The notes below the pieces were generated by a model. The model saw nothing but the letters and a program-made list of their open reading frames with translations, ran no database searches and was not told where the DNA came from. Source: Fragilariopsis cylindrus CCMP1102 (Eukaryota; Bacillariophyta; Bacillariophyceae; Bacillariales; Bacillariaceae). Taken from it: a stretch of 57,929 nucleotides of DNA. The position numbers and the translations under genes were made by a program. How positions within the stretch are numbered: the first letter of the stretch is position 1; every line of letters starts with the position of its first letter. Of this stretch, positions 31,488 through 41,537 are shown in pieces. The stretch covers positions 1 through 57,929 of the forward strand of contig FMBT01000543.1 in the NCBI GenBank assembly GCA_900095095.1, read 5' to 3'.

Positions 31488-32303
31488 ATGTGTATTTCCA
31501 GGACAGGAGAATTTATAACGTACAACAAAAGCAAAGCACAAAACGAAACAAGAATGACGATAATTGCATTATCACCCCTATCACCACTGTCACTTTCTGA
31601 CGAAAAGACGCAGACGCATTCAACGATGTTGGTGTCAATCTGCAAGAATAATGACATAGTAAATGATAGCGATAGCGATACTGATCAAACAACGGGTACA
31701 GATACGGATACGGATTATGATGATGATGAAAATGATTTTGATTCGGATTCTTCTGTTGTGACAACGACGACGAAAATAAGTATTGATGATACCAATAATA
31801 ATAACAACAATGTGATGAAAGTCAAAAAACAAAAAAAAGTGGTATCATTTGGATCAGTATTTATACGTCAATATGAAAGAATTGTTGGTGATCATCCAGA
31901 AACGAGAGTGGGTGTACCAGTTTCTCTTGGTTGGAAATATTATGATAATCCAGAACAATATAGTAGTACTCCAATTTCTATTGAGGACTATGATGACTAT
32001 CGTATTTCGAAAGGAAGAGGAAAATATCTATTAAAGATGTCCTCCATCACACGAAGGAATATGTTATTAAATGTCTTTGATATACCAGAACAAGAATTAA
32101 ATCAAGCAGAAAAGAAAACGAAGAAAATTAAACAACAAAGAGATAGATCCAATAGAAAACCAATTTTAGTGGCACAAATAACTGGATATAAGAAAATGAT
32201 TGGTACTAAGATACGGAATTGTGGTATGGCCCTATTAAAAGGTATGTCCTATGCTGCACAAAGTGGAATGATGAGTGGTGGCAGTAGTAGTATGTATCAG
32301 TAG
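31488..32303 (+). CDS. hypothetical protein with conserved stramenopile VxFxxVxxRxYE...GVPxSLGW motif
   Basis: 271 residues. The start may be 31488 or the internal ATG at 31553 or 31626. The first half is low complexity (Asp/Ser/Thr, poly-Asn). A basic KVKKQKK leads into VVSFGSVFIRQYERIVGDHP and then VGVPVSLGWKYYD. I recognise this segment as a motif that recurs in many diatom and other stramenopile proteins of unknown function, typically with an IRxYxxxLGDNP...GPPxSLxW pattern. A helical basic region follows (RRNMLLNVFDIPEQE, KKTKKIKQQRDRSNRKP). No catalytic domain is seen. The motif may be a docking peptide, which is inference. Confidence 0.65.
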   Translation: MCISRTGEFITYNKSKAQNETRMTIIALSPLSPLSLSDEKTQTHSTMLVSICKNNDIVNDSDSDTDQTTGTDTDTDYDDDENDFDSDSSVVTTTTKISIDDTNNNNNNVMKVKKQKKVVSFGSVFIRQYERIVGDHPETRVGVPVSLGWKYYDNPEQYSSTPISIEDYDDYRISKGRGKYLLKMSSITRRNMLLNVFDIPEQELNQAEKKTKKIKQQRDRSNRKPILVAQITGYKKMIGTKIRNCGMALLKGMSYAAQSGMMSGGSSSMYQ

Positions 32304-33300
32304 TGTGGACTAATATGCGTGACGTGATGCAGCTACGCCCATTGTATATATAAAATAATCTATTTACTAATAATATTATTGATAATAATTATAACTCTGA
32401 AGGGAAGTCAAATAAACTCTTTTAACAAATCTAAATCTAATATTCTTTCTAGAAATTTCTACAGTAGTTGTTTTTTACCGTTAAGTCCTGACCTAAGATA
32501 CAGAAAATAATAGATTGATGTTATTTTGTATTCATTATAGAGAGCACATACATTATTCCTAAAACCTATGACATACTATGAACTTCACATAAAAAATCAA
32601 GTGAAGGAACGATCATGAAGAAATGTTAGATAGGGTCGATTGTGCATTACACTACTAGCTTGTACAGTAGTACCACAAGATCAATAACTGAGAACTCATG
32701 CCACTTCCTATACAATATATTGGCGTCCAAAACTCTTCTCTTGTTCGTTACTCCTATTAGTATTATCACTAGTAGTCCTTACTATTATCGGAAGAGAGAA
32801 GACAATGGACTCACTCATTCACGAATACACAGAAGAAAATATAAAGCAATAATTAATTGTCCGCGCGTTCTTGTGGTTTCCCGCGCTATATTTGTTTAGC
32901 TTTTATTATGATGGGTTTTTGATGACGTCATATTTTACCATATTTTCAAACTTTGGCGAAAACATCGCTGAATAAAGTGAAGAGTATCTACGATACAAAG
33001 CTTGTATCTCCGCGCTCTATGTACGGATCTCACACCTCTATCACGACTTGTCAACTCAATCGCTGGTTGTCCTAAGCACCACTTCACTTGCAAGTAAACA
33101 AGGTAGAACAGGCACATGAAGTGAGCACAGTTCGACTATGTTGAGTTATTCATATGCTGATCAGGAACAACAAATGCCAATAGCGTAGCACTCTCTCTTT
33201 TTACTAAGTGAACATCTTCTGCAGTATCTGTGTTCGTATTGTTATTACCATAGACAACAACAAACTCTTTTATTTTGCATCATCAGATATATATTATAAT
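32304..33300. promoter_or_regulatory. intergenic/promoter region with E2F-like and CRE-like sites
   Basis: About 1 kb before the ATG at 33301. It holds TTTCCCGCGC at 32877-32886, an exact E2F consensus core, and the palindrome TGACGTCA at 32923-32930. No other gene is seen. ORFs here are short and have no family signal. Confidence 0.4.
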
Positions 33301-35094
33301 ATGCACATTCCTTCCCCCATGATGCGTTCCAGCTCGAATAATAGTGTTAATAGCACGACGAGGAGTCAAAAAGCAGCTGAGGCAGAACTTATTTCAAGAG
33401 CTACACAAACTGCAATCGTTGCGGCACGATCTATTCTTATGGCTGGTGGGAATGAGGAGGTTGCATTGAAAACTGCCAAGGCAGCTGCAGAATCAGTGTT
33501 AAATCCCATGCATGGCGGTTCAGATAATGATTCAGTTACTGGTTCCGGTAGAAGTCGAAGTACACTAGGTGGAGCATTTGGTGGTAGAAAACGTAAAGCA
33601 AAACGACAGGCTGAGGTGGTTGCATCGATGGCATTGATTGCTGCATCTTCAACGCATCATCATCCGAACGGTATGGGTGGTATGGGTGGTATGGGTATGA
33701 GTGGTATGGGTGAATGTGATAGCTTCAATAATGGCAATCCATACGGACGAAACATCACTATTCGTCATCAGGACGAACCCTCTGTCCTATCAGGATCAAT
33801 TTCACTTTCTGCACGACCCCCAAGAGTTCCAAAACCAAATAGTCCCTATGGTGGTCAGTATAATGGTCAAGGGATGCATGCAATGAGTGATAATCATTCA
33901 GCAGTACAATCACAACAATCTCAACAATCACAGTCACAACAACACTACCATCATCATCAACAACAACAGCAACAACAAAAACAGCAACAACAAAAACAGC
34001 AAGTACAGTATCAATATCGTCATCCGCAAGCATTTGATAATTCACAACACCAGCAGCTGCAGGAACAACATCAGCAACATCAGCAACAACAAGTTTGCTC
34101 GCCTAGTAATAGAGCAATACATAATCAGCAACTGGCAAAACAAGATGATAATAGCAAGAACAATATTCTATCTCAAATAGAGTCTGATTCCGTCAGTCAT
34201 AGTAGCACGATGGATTCCGAACAGCAATCTTCTGTGGAAAGCCATTCTCTTGAAGGTACAACAATGTCAGATACGACATGTGCAGACGACAGTTTTACCG
34301 CTCCTCATGTTAGGGAAATGGAGATAGAAGAAGATGAAGATCAAGATGACGGAAAGAAAAAGGAGACAGAACAGAAACCATCATGGAATATTGTAGGTAT
34401 AATAATGAGTCCATTGGCTGCTACCATGAATGTTTTTAATTGCGGACTAATTACAACAGGTGACGCAGCTCGTGATGTAGAAGAGTTGGAAAATACTGAG
34501 AAAGACGACATCATCAAAGATTATAGAAACAACGTGGCTTCTGGTAAGCAAAAGATACTAGATAGACTTTCGTCTCCCAGAGTAGAGGGTAGAGATGATA
34601 CATTTGATGAACAAACGGATTCATACGATGGTGGTCACCGCAGCAAGACCGAAAGAAGAGACGATTATCGAGATCCTGATTTTGTTCTCGAATCGTCGTA
34701 CTCAGAAGGAAGTAGCAGTGCACCAAGTAATTTATCAGATGGCACCGAAGGAAATATTCAAGTTCGGAGTTCTATACGAGAGACGATGGAAGAAATTGTT
34801 TCCAAGTCGAAGAAGAGCTATCGACAAAGTAAGGATAACGAGAACAAAGCTACTTTTTCGAGCTCTGAAATGCGAAAGAAATCTGCTCATGACGATAACA
34901 AGAAGAAGTTAAAAATAGATACTGGTTCAAGAACGACATCATCAAGATTCTCAGTCAGTCCAAGAATTTCTAAATTGCAAACGATACCAAGTACAAGTAA
35001 TGTTACTATTGTTCACAGTCCCAAAAAGAGCGCTAAGAGTGCTGGTAGTAAGAAACCCCGGTCCTTCTTCAGGAAAAACAGGGGTCGCCAATAG
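33301..35094 (+). CDS. large low-complexity protein of unknown function with poly-Gln
   Basis: The frame is open from 33208, but the ATG at 33301 (MHIPSPMMRSSS) is the likelier start because the upstream part resembles leader sequence. This gives 597 residues. The N-terminal block KAAEAELISRATQTAIVAAR...EEVALKTAKAAAESVL is an Ala-rich amphipathic helix pair, echoed by KRKAKRQAEVVASMALIAA. Next come GMGG repeats, a long Gln/His tract (33900-34110), an acidic segment, a short hydrophobic block WNIVGIIMSPLAATMNVFNC, and a Ser/Lys-rich C-terminus with many SP sites. No family is recognised. The composition suggests a scaffold or regulatory protein. It is intronless. Confidence 0.65.
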   Translation: MHIPSPMMRSSSNNSVNSTTRSQKAAEAELISRATQTAIVAARSILMAGGNEEVALKTAKAAAESVLNPMHGGSDNDSVTGSGRSRSTLGGAFGGRKRKAKRQAEVVASMALIAASSTHHHPNGMGGMGGMGMSGMGECDSFNNGNPYGRNITIRHQDEPSVLSGSISLSARPPRVPKPNSPYGGQYNGQGMHAMSDNHSAVQSQQSQQSQSQQHYHHHQQQQQQQKQQQQKQQVQYQYRHPQAFDNSQHQQLQEQHQQHQQQQVCSPSNRAIHNQQLAKQDDNSKNNILSQIESDSVSHSSTMDSEQQSSVESHSLEGTTMSDTTCADDSFTAPHVREMEIEEDEDQDDGKKKETEQKPSWNIVGIIMSPLAATMNVFNCGLITTGDAARDVEELENTEKDDIIKDYRNNVASGKQKILDRLSSPRVEGRDDTFDEQTDSYDGGHRSKTERRDDYRDPDFVLESSYSEGSSSAPSNLSDGTEGNIQVRSSIRETMEEIVSKSKKSYRQSKDNENKATFSSSEMRKKSAHDDNKKKLKIDTGSRTTSSRFSVSPRISKLQTIPSTSNVTIVHSPKKSAKSAGSKKPRSFFRKNRGRQ

Positions 35095-35795
35095 TATTTA
35101 TCTACATATATGACCTTTGATTAAGCAGCCCTCCCTCGATCAGTGCAGTGCTAATGTTTGACACACAGACATGTATGAATAGAAGGAAAAATGGTGTTCC
35201 AACAAAATGCCATAGTAAAACAAGCACTTACTTTAACCACACCACACGAGATAGTAGATTCTCTATACTATACTAAGTAGATTTTTTTTGTTAGTTTATT
35301 CTACACATAATTCTTAGTTTATTTTGTTTGCCAAACTACACCGTAGCCTTATTTCGGCTACAGTGTACATCATCTTCGCGTACGTTCGTTCGTTCGTTCG
35401 TGGTGGTAGAGTTACAGTACTTCAGTAGTTTGTATTTAATATCTAACCAAGTAGTAATGGCGCAACAAGCAATTGACTTATTTGGGTCGATTTTTAAGTC
35501 TTATTTTTAGGTTACAGTATCTTAATAGGGGGGAAGATATTTTGCATATATCACCATGCGAGGATTGATACTAAACGAGAGTAGTACTGTCGATGATTCG
35601 ATACCACATACTATGCATAAGCTAGGTAGGTTTCTAATACACCAGTATAAGTACTAGCTAGCTAGCTAGCTAGAAGCTAACTAGATAGTACTCTACTACA
35701 AGTAAATCAAATAATGCCATCATTATATGTTTTGGTTTTTATCTATTTTATTTTACTATTACTTATTACTTATATGAATGAAATAAATCTTTTAG
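35095..35795. other. convergent intergenic, simple repeats
   Basis: Contains (CGTT)n at 35384-35399 and (CTAG)n at 35656-35673. No gene. Confidence 0.5.
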
Positions 35796-36875
35796 TTAAT
35801 CGTAATAATTAAGACCTTTTTGGAATCGGTATGTACCTGCTTCTGCCTCTACTGCTGCACTTCTCCATTCTTCTCTAAAATTAGCACCAGCTGGTGGTAA
35901 TGGTCGACCAGCTATGATAGCTTCAATATCATTCTTGATAGCAGATGGTTTATACTTACGCGGATATCGACGTAATGGTAATCCAGTCCGACCATCCACT
36001 AAAAACTTTTCAAAATTACCTTCTACCCGTCCTAATCCAGCCGGTGTACGACAATTACTTTGTAACCATCTCCAGAATGGTAATGCTGTTTTACCTAACA
36101 TATTAACCTTATCTGTTAATATCGTTGCAGGATTAATACCATATCCATACTCCGATGCTAATTTTAAACGGATTAATTGTGACGTATCTGGTTCATAATA
36201 ACCCTGATCGGTGGGTGAAAGAATCACAGCAAATTGACCATCTCGACCATACTTGGAGGCTAATGAAATCATTTCTGGTATGTCTTTGCGTGCAATTGGA
36301 TCATCTTCTTTCATATTAGAAACTAATATACATTTACATTTTGAGAATCCTGTTTCTGGATCAATTTCTTGATGAATAATATCTTTAAATGGAATAGAAT
36401 TACCTGATATTGGTATTTCAAAATCATATGCGGTACGTGTATCACTTCTATCACCATTGGTAATCACTGTAAATGGTGTACGGTCGCCAGCATCACGAGA
36501 TAAATCATTTGCACGTGCAGCGATTGATGCAAATGATTCTTCTTCCTCTACGACTGGAACTGCTGGTGCAACTCCAGCAGATTCAGCAGCAGCATCATCA
36601 GCATTTGCATTCCCAATGAATGAAGTGGTGGCGGCAACAGCTAAACCCATGATGCTGGTCGTACTGGATGTCAAGAATGATCGTCGATCGTTGTTGTTGT
36701 TGGATAATGGAAATAATTCGTCGTTATGCTCGTCATTGTTGGTTGTTTTCGTGTAGAGTGATGATGAAGAGAAACTTCTTGAAGAAGTAGAAGCAGGATT
36801 ATTGCTTTGGAATGCGAATGACGACGATAGTAATCCCAAGAAAAATAAAGTCAGTACTTGTAGTCGCAACATCAT
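35796..36875 (-). CDS. thylakoid-lumen glutathione-peroxidase-like protein lacking the catalytic Cys
   Basis: 359 residues, intact. The presequence is a signal peptide (LTLFFLGLLSSSFA) with Phe at +1, a Ser-rich transit part, then DRRSFLTSS plus a hydrophobic stretch ending NANA, a Tat-type lumen signal. The mature domain follows the GPx fold order: KCKCILVSNMK (beta strand that normally ends NVASxCG), VILSPTDQGYYEP (normally PCNQFGxQEP), PATILTDKVNMLGKTALPFWRWLQ, and GNFEKFLVDGRTGLPLRRYP (normally WNFxKFLVdrxGxxxxRY). The peroxidatic Cys is absent, and the WNF Trp is Gly. Gln and Asn of the usual tetrad remain. Two Cys (KCKC) precede the site. It may be a non-peroxidase or use other thiols. 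Confidence 0.75.
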   Translation of the reverse strand: MMLRLQVLTLFFLGLLSSSFAFQSNNPASTSSRSFSSSSLYTKTTNNDEHNDELFPLSNNNNDRRSFLTSSTTSIMGLAVAATTSFIGNANADDAAAESAGVAPAVPVVEEEESFASIAARANDLSRDAGDRTPFTVITNGDRSDTRTAYDFEIPISGNSIPFKDIIHQEIDPETGFSKCKCILVSNMKEDDPIARKDIPEMISLASKYGRDGQFAVILSPTDQGYYEPDTSQLIRLKLASEYGYGINPATILTDKVNMLGKTALPFWRWLQSNCRTPAGLGRVEGNFEKFLVDGRTGLPLRRYPRKYKPSAIKNDIEAIIAGRPLPPAGANFREEWRSAAVEAEAGTYRFQKGLNYYD

Positions 36876-37308
36876 TGTATTGTTGTCTATATTCTATATT
36901 CTATCTGATAACTGTTCAATGGTTTGATCTTCTACGGTATCGAACGAGTTTATTGGAAGCTCTCTCTTCTCTTGAGCTAACTTTAACGTTACATCATCCC
37001 CGGTAGATTCCTTCATTCCAAGACACATATTACACATCATCACGTGCAACAGCTAAAGAATGTGGATCTATAATAGACGTGTTTCACGTGGAAGCGACTA
37101 AAATCCTGCCATACGTGCATACACAAGTCGTACGACGGCTGGTTACAAATGTAGTATGGCGGTGTGGGACTGAATTGCTAGCCACTAGTACTACTACTAC
37201 TGTCTATCCACTGTGGAGCGAGGGTTCATATATTTTCAGTCGTGTATAAGAACGGAATTAAATTCACATTTTTGAATATTACCATCAAAAGAAGATACAA
37301 ACCACAAA
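36876..37308. promoter_or_regulatory. divergent intergenic region
   Basis: About 430 bp between the divergent lumenal GPx-like gene and the secreted ORF. It holds two CACGTG E-box-like pieces (37040-37045 region and 37085-37092). No gene. Confidence 0.35.
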
Positions 37309-37620
37309 ATGCGTCGGTCCTTCCTTTCGATGCTTTTATTTGGGTTTCTCCTGGCACTGGTGTCCCTCCAAAATGATGTTGTTGTCGACGCTCGCATTCA
37401 CGCCTCTGGCGACGACGCCGCCGCAATCCCCGTGAAACGACAACAACAACAACAGCGATCGTCATCTGTGGGAAATTTACTCCAGGGGAGTAGTAGCCAA
37501 CGTTCCCTCGGTAGGAATGCTCTTGCTGCTTCGGATGCTACAGCTACTCTTTCCACCATTCGGAATCTGACCCAGCAACAACAATCCTGGGCACGGGACG
37601 ACGACGGAAATTTTCTTTGA
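37309..37620 (+). CDS. short secreted ORF, possibly the 5' exon of the adjoining broken gene
   Basis: 103 residues beginning MRRSFLSMLLFGFLLALVSL, a clear signal peptide with cleavage near VVVDA. The rest is Gln/Ser-rich with no domain. The local DNA is more GC-rich than the surroundings. The frame stops at 37618. One frame over, a Ser/Ala-rich continuation (DGSGSSSDSAPASAALSACS) runs to 37671. This may be the 5' part of the ubiquitin/2OG-oxygenase pseudogene immediately downstream, or a separate small secreted protein. Confidence 0.45.
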   Translation: MRRSFLSMLLFGFLLALVSLQNDVVVDARIHASGDDAAAIPVKRQQQQQRSSSVGNLLQGSSSQRSLGRNALAASDATATLSTIRNLTQQQQSWARDDDGNFL

Positions 37621-37696
37621 TGGATCTGGCTCATCATCGGACTCAGCTCCTGCTTCTGCTGCTTTATCTGCTTGTTCGTGAGTCGTTGCTTTGCTT

Positions 37697-38616
37697 TTAT
37701 GTGTACAAGTGGAAACTTTGATAGCCCTCGCGAGCCACGCTTGAGCTAACAACCTCACATTTTATTTGAAACCGGAAGAAGTTCAACCTGATACGCTCTG
37801 TCTTGTCTTTGCCGGAATGGAGTTGGAAATTAAAGGATGGACGCTACGCTAAAGCAGTACAATATCAAGGCGGGATCAGTTCTATATTTTGGCCTTAAAC
37901 CTTCCCAGCGAGGACTAGTTTTGAATCACTGTCCGATAAATGTGTCGATGCAAATCGTTGTGAAGTTATCGACCGGAAAGTCTATCACAATCGATGCCAG
38001 GCCCAATAATTCCATCTCGGACGTTAAATATAGTGTCCCAACCAAAGGAGGAATTCCACCTGGTCAATAGCGTCTTATCTTCGCTGATAAGTAACTGGAA
38101 GATGGACGTACCTTGAAGGATTGCATTATTAAGAAGGGATCCATTCTAAAGTTGATTCTCATCTGAGAGATATATTGGGTTTCATTGTGATGGAGAATAT
38201 GATACTCACACAGTCCAAATCGCACTCAATGACGATGCAGAATATGATGGTGGGAAACTTTGTTTAACAACAACAACAACAACAACAACAACATAAGTGC
38301 CGAATCGTGTATATATCATCAATCACAAGTACAAAGTGGACGTCCCGAAGCGATGTGCCGGTACTATGACAAGTCATCTACCAAAAATTATCCATGCCGT
38401 AACGAAGTTACATGAAGGTGTACGTACAAAGTGGACGTCCCGAAGCGATGTGCCGGTACTATGACAAGTCATATACCAAAAATTATCCATGCCGTAACGA
38501 AGTTACATGAAGGTGTACGTTATAGTTTGTTTATTGTTGACCGTTGCAATGGACTCGACGAAAAGGATGTAAAGTGCGTCGATGTCGATACTGCTCGTCG
38601 TATTCTTTCCAAATGA
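37697..38616 (+). pseudogene. broken gene: two ubiquitin-like domains plus 2OG-Fe(II) oxygenase domain
   Basis: Three decayed parts occur in order. (1) About 37700-37915, a ubiquitin-like fold with PDTLCLVFAGMELE and, one frame over, TLKQYNIKAGSVLYFGLK. (2) 37948-38166, a second ubiquitin: MQIVVKLSTGKSITID, GGIPPGQ, a stop, then RLIFADK, a stop, then LEDGRTLKD. This closely follows the ubiquitin pattern but has two stops. (3) About 38177-38616, a 2OG-Fe(II) oxygenase core: FHCDGEYDTHTVQIALNDD with HxD, then, in another frame, AGTMTSHIPKIIHAVTKLHE and GVRYSLFIVD with the distal His. Several stops and shifts, plus an internal 95-bp duplication, show loss of function. Confidence 0.75.
38329..38518. 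repeat. 95-bp tandem duplication in the broken oxygenase gene
   Basis: 38329-38423 and 38424-38518 are adjacent copies starting GTACAAAGTGGACGTCCCGA. One difference was seen by eye (CATCTACC against CATATACC). The near-identity implies a very recent event, after the gene was already broken. Confidence 0.9.
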
Positions 38617-38829
38617 AGAAGCCAAACGTAACAGCAATGGAAGCAGTACAGCATACAGAGATGATGGATAAGAAGAACGTTGGTTGGTTGGTTGGTTGTT
38701 CTTATGAATTTATTGTATGCTACATGATCAATTACTAGTAATTATTGTATTTATTTATTTATCTATTTATTTTAACAAGCAAACTTTTTTCTATACAAAT
38801 TATCAATAATATTTCTTATATTTTTCCGA

Positions 38830-39876
38830 TTACTTCGTACACCCACCCCGTTCATCATAAACATACGCATTCTTTCTTGATTTACGTAAAATTTCATCTT
38901 TAATTTTAATGTCATTATTATTTTTAGCAATATCGGATGCTGAAGCAGAAACAGAAGCACCATCCACGGATGGCAGCAACGATGGTGATGCCAATGATGA
39001 TCCATTGTTTTGTTCGATCGATGTAGTCGATTCTTTTTGTGATTGTGATGGCAATGATGGTTCTAATAATGTACGTAAATCAAATAATACAACAGTATCA
39101 TTCATATATTTAAATTCAATTTCTTTAAATCGTCCTTTGGGTATAGCACGTAATTTTTTATATTTTGCTTTTTGTTGTATATCAGTTGTACCATTCATAA
39201 CAGATTCCTTCCAACGTGTTTTTGCACGTTGTTCTTCATGTACTACACAATTAATATCTGCACAGCATTTGATACATAATGATCCAGTACAATCTAGGAA
39301 GGTTTAATATGTATTGTATGTATATAATATGGGGGTGGATGGATGCATAATTGACGGAATGTTATGTTAGTAAGAAAAAAAATGACAACAAAAAAAGAAA
39401 AGAGAGTTTTGATTTCTCCAAGCCAGTATTTAGTACACATGCAGCAATATAAAACAACGGGCAAGCCTTGATCCAATTTAAAGATATTGGGTTTATTATT
39501 TGGAAAATGAAATAAGTGGATACATTTTTTGATTTTTTTCTTAGTACTGTTGCACTGTCTGTCTGTACATACCTTTTCGTGCCGATCTGGAACATTTTAG
39601 ACATTTCAATTTTGTAGGAGTAGTTTTTGTTTTAACAATTGTTGTTTCTTCTGCTACTGATATTTCCATTTCTTCCTCCTTTTCACCACCGTCATCATCT
39701 TCATCGTCATCTTCATCTTCGTTACCATCATCAGCATCCACGCACAAGTTTACAGCAGTCGTCGTTGTGGGTTGTTTTAATAACAACTCGTTGTCATCAT
39801 CATCACCACCATTATCTTCTTCCGCTTCGTCGGAATCATGTTCTTCTTTTTGCTTCCGTTTACGTGACGACGACAT
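38830..39876 (-). CDS. acidic protein with Cys-rich (zinc-binding-like) centre, two exons
   Basis: Exons 39876-39573 and 39293-38830 join as G|AT with GT-AG ends, giving 768 nt and 255 residues. The N-terminus is a basic RKRKQKEE followed by long acidic runs. The splice unites CLKCSRSARK with DCTGSLCIKCCADINC, giving a cluster of seven Cys plus a following His (VVHEEQR), a plausible zinc-binding module that neither exon shows alone. The C-terminal part (KKLRAIPKGRFKEIEFKYMNDTVVLFDLRTLL) looks globular and the end is basic. No family is recognised. The charge pattern suggests a nuclear protein. An E2F-like site lies about 195 bp upstream of the start. Confidence 0.65.
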
Positions 39877-40466
39877 ACTTGACCTGATTTGATTTTGCTA
39901 CGTTTTGCTGCTTGATATTAAACAGTAGAAATGATCTACTGGTACTGGGAGAGGAAGGCAAGTATGAAGATAAGGACACAACAATGACATAAAACAACAA
40001 ACAACAAACAACATAATAACATGCATGATAGTGTCTGATTTTGTCGAGCATTTTTACCGTATGCGCGTTTCCCGCGCTGGATTTAATAGGACTTGCTAAG
40101 CTATGCTAAAAGCCGGGCATGTTGAGAATGTGATGGGACGAAAAGACTCTGCTTATTAGAATGATGATGTACAAGTAGTCTTCAGTAAGTGTAAGGGATG
40201 TTAGTAATCTGCTTATATCATCTTTCTCTCTTTAGCATAGCCGCTTGGAGAAAAATAGAGAGATTTTTACATGCAGCAATTTGTATCTATTATAACTATA
40301 AATGATGTGCTTATTACTTTTGAAATAAATAAAGAGATCTTTACATATAGCAACTGAGGATGACTTTTTTGCATGCAATGGCCAAATAACCAATTAAATG
40401 GTTGTAATCTTATCATAGATATAAGCTTTAAAAATCTATATTGAATTTGCAATGGGATCCAAACAT
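39877..40466. promoter_or_regulatory. intergenic region with E2F-like site
   Basis: Contains TTTCCCGCGC at 40070-40079, the same 10-mer as at 32877. The rest is AT-rich with ACAAC repeats and no gene. Confidence 0.4.
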
Positions 40467-41537
40467 TTATGAGATCAACGTATGTAGTAGGATCACAGAT
40501 GCAGCTGAAAAGAACCAACAAACACCCGGCGCTGTGGTTCCAGACGTAGTTTCAGGCGAAGCAGTGGAATATTGAACGCACTCATTGCTTTGCCAAATAC
40601 AGCAACTAGGCTCCTTGAGTGCAGTGGCAACCCATTCGCTCCAAAGAGCATACCCTTCCTCAGACAAATGGAGTTGATCTGGAGCATAAAATGATTCAGG
40701 ATTCCGAGCATCTATTGTGAAGGCAGCATTCACATCGATGAAGGTAAATGCAGGCCGTCCATTTACGATTGTGTTGCATTTTGTTTTTGCATAATCACGG
40801 GCAACATTGTCGTATTCAGCATAGTCATTCCATAATTCAGGAGAGGACGGATCGTCCTTTGTACCCATGTAAATCACGGCACTGTCCCTTTGGTTCATGT
40901 TGGCTACTGCCTTTCGGAATCTATTGGAGGTTGTCGTCACGGTCTCCTCGATCAAATCATTGGAACCGCACACAAGGACAACTATAGAAGGCTGAAAGTA
41001 GTCTAAAAAGGGCTCAACGTCTCTGATCACATCCTCACATGTATCACCACCCATGCCAACGTTGTAAGAAAACGAGGGACGAGGGGACCAGTAATCGATA
41101 TCAGAATCTCCCATGTATAATGTTTCACCCACTCTAATAGCATCCAATTGATTTAAACAAATTGGCGTGGCAAACGATGCTTCCATTCCTGTGGGGTGAT
41201 AGTTGAAATATACTCCCTCATCAAACGTGTAGCATCCCGATGGAAACTCGCCATCGGTCTCTGTATCGAAAGATTCAGCTGGATACGCAGTAGGATCTAG
41301 ATCAGCATTTCCCGGACCGAGAATATCCATTACCGCAACGCACATTCGGTAATCGCTAATTTTTTCATATCCTTGGGGACAGAGGTTGCTTCCGACCTCG
41401 CCAAGAATAACGGACGAATTAAGTTCAACTGATGATTTTGCTTCGACAGCAATGAATACGCTAGGATGAGAGAGAGAAAGGAGACCTGCGAAGCGCCAAA
41501 CAAGAATCTGAAATTTACAGGCTACCATTGGGTGCAA
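40467..41537 (-). CDS. secreted GDSL/SGNH-type esterase with GPI-like tail
   Basis: 356 residues, intact. The N-terminus has a hydrophobic stretch (ILVWRFAGLLSLSHPSVFIAV) consistent with a signal peptide. SGNH blocks are present in order: GDSD (residues 143-146, nucleophile Ser145), VGMGGDT (Gly block), VLVCGSNDL (Asn193), and APDQLHLSEEGY with Asp287 and His290. This gives the full Ser-Gly-Asn-His set. SGNH enzymes remove acyl or acetyl groups from lipids or polysaccharides. The C-terminus, Ser/Thr-rich then hydrophobic (WFFSAASVILLHTLIS) with no basic tail, fits a GPI-anchor signal, so it probably acts at the cell surface. An extra Cys-containing N-terminal segment (residues 45-130) precedes the core. 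Confidence 0.8.
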   Translation of the reverse strand: MHPMVACKFQILVWRFAGLLSLSHPSVFIAVEAKSSVELNSSVILGEVGSNLCPQGYEKISDYRMCVAVMDILGPGNADLDPTAYPAESFDTETDGEFPSGCYTFDEGVYFNYHPTGMEASFATPICLNQLDAIRVGETLYMGDSDIDYWSPRPSFSYNVGMGGDTCEDVIRDVEPFLDYFQPSIVVLVCGSNDLIEETVTTTSNRFRKAVANMNQRDSAVIYMGTKDDPSSPELWNDYAEYDNVARDYAKTKCNTIVNGRPAFTFIDVNAAFTIDARNPESFYAPDQLHLSEEGYALWSEWVATALKEPSCCIWQSNECVQYSTASPETTSGTTAPGVCWFFSAASVILLHTLIS

